Positions 63,241 to 64,000 of a stretch of 64,000 nucleotides of DNA are shown piece after piece. This DNA is from Endozoicomonas sp965198415 (GTDB lineage: Bacteria; Pseudomonadota; Gammaproteobacteria; Pseudomonadales; Endozoicomonadaceae). The position numbers and the translations under genes are program-made. Under the pieces are notes generated by a model. It did not search any database. It saw only the letters and a program-made list of their open reading frames with translations, and was not told the origin of the DNA. The stretch spans positions 124,001 to 188,000 of the forward strand of contig CBDAPN010000032.1 in assembly GCA_965198415.1 (NCBI GenBank). The letters run 5' to 3'. Within the stretch, counting starts at the first letter, position 1; each line of letters begins with the position of its first letter.

Positions 63241-63331
63241 AGATTAGAACGGTCGGATGTTGGTTAAATAGGCGCTTACAATCTAACTAGGGCTCTTACT
63301 TAATTGATCGTTGAGGTTTGTTGTGAACGAA

Positions 63332-64000
63332 TTACTTGGCTTTTGCGTTTACAAGCCAACCATCAAGCACTTGTTTCAATTTATCTAATTGCTCTACATG
63401 TTTTACTTGATTCTTTGCCAGTTTATTGATGTTCTGCAACTTCCAACGAATCGCAGGCAAGTCCGCTGCATTAGGATAATCAAACAATGCCCAGTCAGGT
63501 TGTCCTCTTTTGAAGGACATTAGGAAGGCATGATCCCTTTCTGTGAAATGTTTTTGCAGCGAAATTAACATCATAGGCCTTACAGAAATTAAGTCTTCGC
63601 ACTCCACTTTTTCAAAAGTCATTCCGTCAAACTCGGCTTGAAATTTCTCACTTAAAGGCTGCCAGTTTGGCGACATGACTTCATTAATAGGCCGAGGATG
63701 ACTTAATGTATAGACTAAAAAACCGACGAAAATTTCTCTCGAAATTCCTTCACTGTCAAGTAACATTCGTACATCAAATAAATCGCGTGGGTGTTGACGA
63801 TCCATTGCTGCACACAATTTCCCACCATACAGATCGGGGAGACTAACTACCTGAATCTCAGCATAGCCAAACTCGTCCTCAACAGACTCTTTTACTGGCA
63901 TTACCTCAGCACTGCGTAATGTGCCTCTGGCGACGGGTGATACTTCAATTTTGATGGTAGCAACCGGACTTGAGACAATTATTCTCAGTTCATCAACTTT
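63332..64000 (-). CDS. AbiEii/AbiGii-type nucleotidyltransferase toxin, N-terminus outside the window
   Basis: The frame is open from the right edge to 63332, 222 residues of a longer protein. IKIEVSPVARGTLRSAEVMP, EFGYAEIQVVSLPDLYGGKL, CAAMDRQHPRDLFDVRMLLD and FLVYTLSHPRPINEVMSP are the central and C-terminal blocks of AbiEii-like proteins. These are nucleotidyltransferases that modify tRNA and act as toxins of type IV-like abortive infection pairs. The N-terminal NTase core and the partner antitoxin (AbiEi-like), normally upstream, would lie beyond 64000. An ATG at 63901 is internal. Confidence 0.85.
   Translation of the reverse strand, partial: KVDELRIIVSSPVATIKIEVSPVARGTLRSAEVMPVKESVEDEFGYAEIQVVSLPDLYGGKLCAAMDRQHPRDLFDVRMLLDSEGISREIFVGFLVYTLSHPRPINEVMSPNWQPLSEKFQAEFDGMTFEKVECEDLISVRPMMLISLQKHFTERDHAFLMSFKRGQPDWALFDYPNAADLPAIRWKLQNINKLAKNQVKHVEQLDKLKQVLDGWLVNAKAK

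Overview
The window reads as chromosome of a Gram-negative gammaproteobacterium. It has an E. coli-like group 2 capsule export set (kpsMTEDFCS), a PagL-type lipid A deacylase, an O-antigen ABC exporter (wzm/wzt), AvtA/AlaA-type aminotransferases, a YhfA-like OsmC protein and a tRNA-Glu with encoded CCA. A bacterial V/A-type ATPase operon, moderate base composition and heavy IS decay would suit a marine host-associated lineage such as Endozoicomonadaceae. That placement is inference from general knowledge, not a database result. Most genes lie on the minus strand.

Layout. 1-3000: end of an OsmC/YhfA protein and a polar amino acid ABC importer (binding protein, permease, ATPase). 3264-11233: V-type ATPase operon, read on the minus strand as B-D-I-K-E-(DUF2764/C-like)-A. 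This is a circular permutation of the E-C-A-B-D-I-K order I recall from chlamydiae and spirochaetes. 11567-20000: ornithine carbamoyltransferase, an 893-residue orphan protein, valine-pyruvate aminotransferase, tRNA-Glu, MsrB, AlaA and a small unknown gene. 20048-30423: lipid A deacylase, then the whole capsule export and Kdo-linker machinery in one direction (kpsM, T, E, D, F, C, S).

30501-44927: the capsule-specific region. neuB-neuC-neuA supply CMP-sialic acid. They are followed by a putative glycosyltransferase, an alpha/beta-hydrolase-TPR protein, an acyl carrier protein, an FkbH-like protein, a GNAT-like protein, a polysaccharide deacetylase and a second putative glycosyltransferase. 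Together these suggest a sialylated capsule with an unusual acyl decoration. 45006-59623: a second surface polysaccharide operon, probably O-antigen. Its order of transcription is dTDP-rhamnose genes rfbBDAC, wzm, wzt, a methyltransferase with a coiled-coil tail, glycosyltransferases, wecB, a WbpV-like reductase and a PglC-like initiating transferase. Decayed ISAs1 and IS66 elements interrupt it. 61090-64000: a PD-(D/E)XK-like nuclease, broken fragments, an IS66 remnant and the start-truncated gene of an AbiEii-type nucleotidyltransferase toxin.

The most unusual features are in the polysaccharide half. A near-identical non-coding block of about 0.9 kb occurs three times (30501-31330, 44022-44927, 60190-61097). 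Each copy carries, in the direction of the operon it precedes, an exact ops/JUMPstart core (GGGCGGTAGCGT) for RfaH-type antitermination. A fourth ops lies in a different leader before neuB. This suggests one regulator co-controlling capsule export, sialic acid synthesis and O-antigen. Separately, an imperfect tandem array of about 77-bp units encoding coiled coil (53091-53313) separates the O-antigen methyltransferase from the next glycosyltransferase. The first and last units are each in frame with the gene they touch, as if one methyltransferase-coiled coil-glycosyltransferase gene had been split by repeat expansion.
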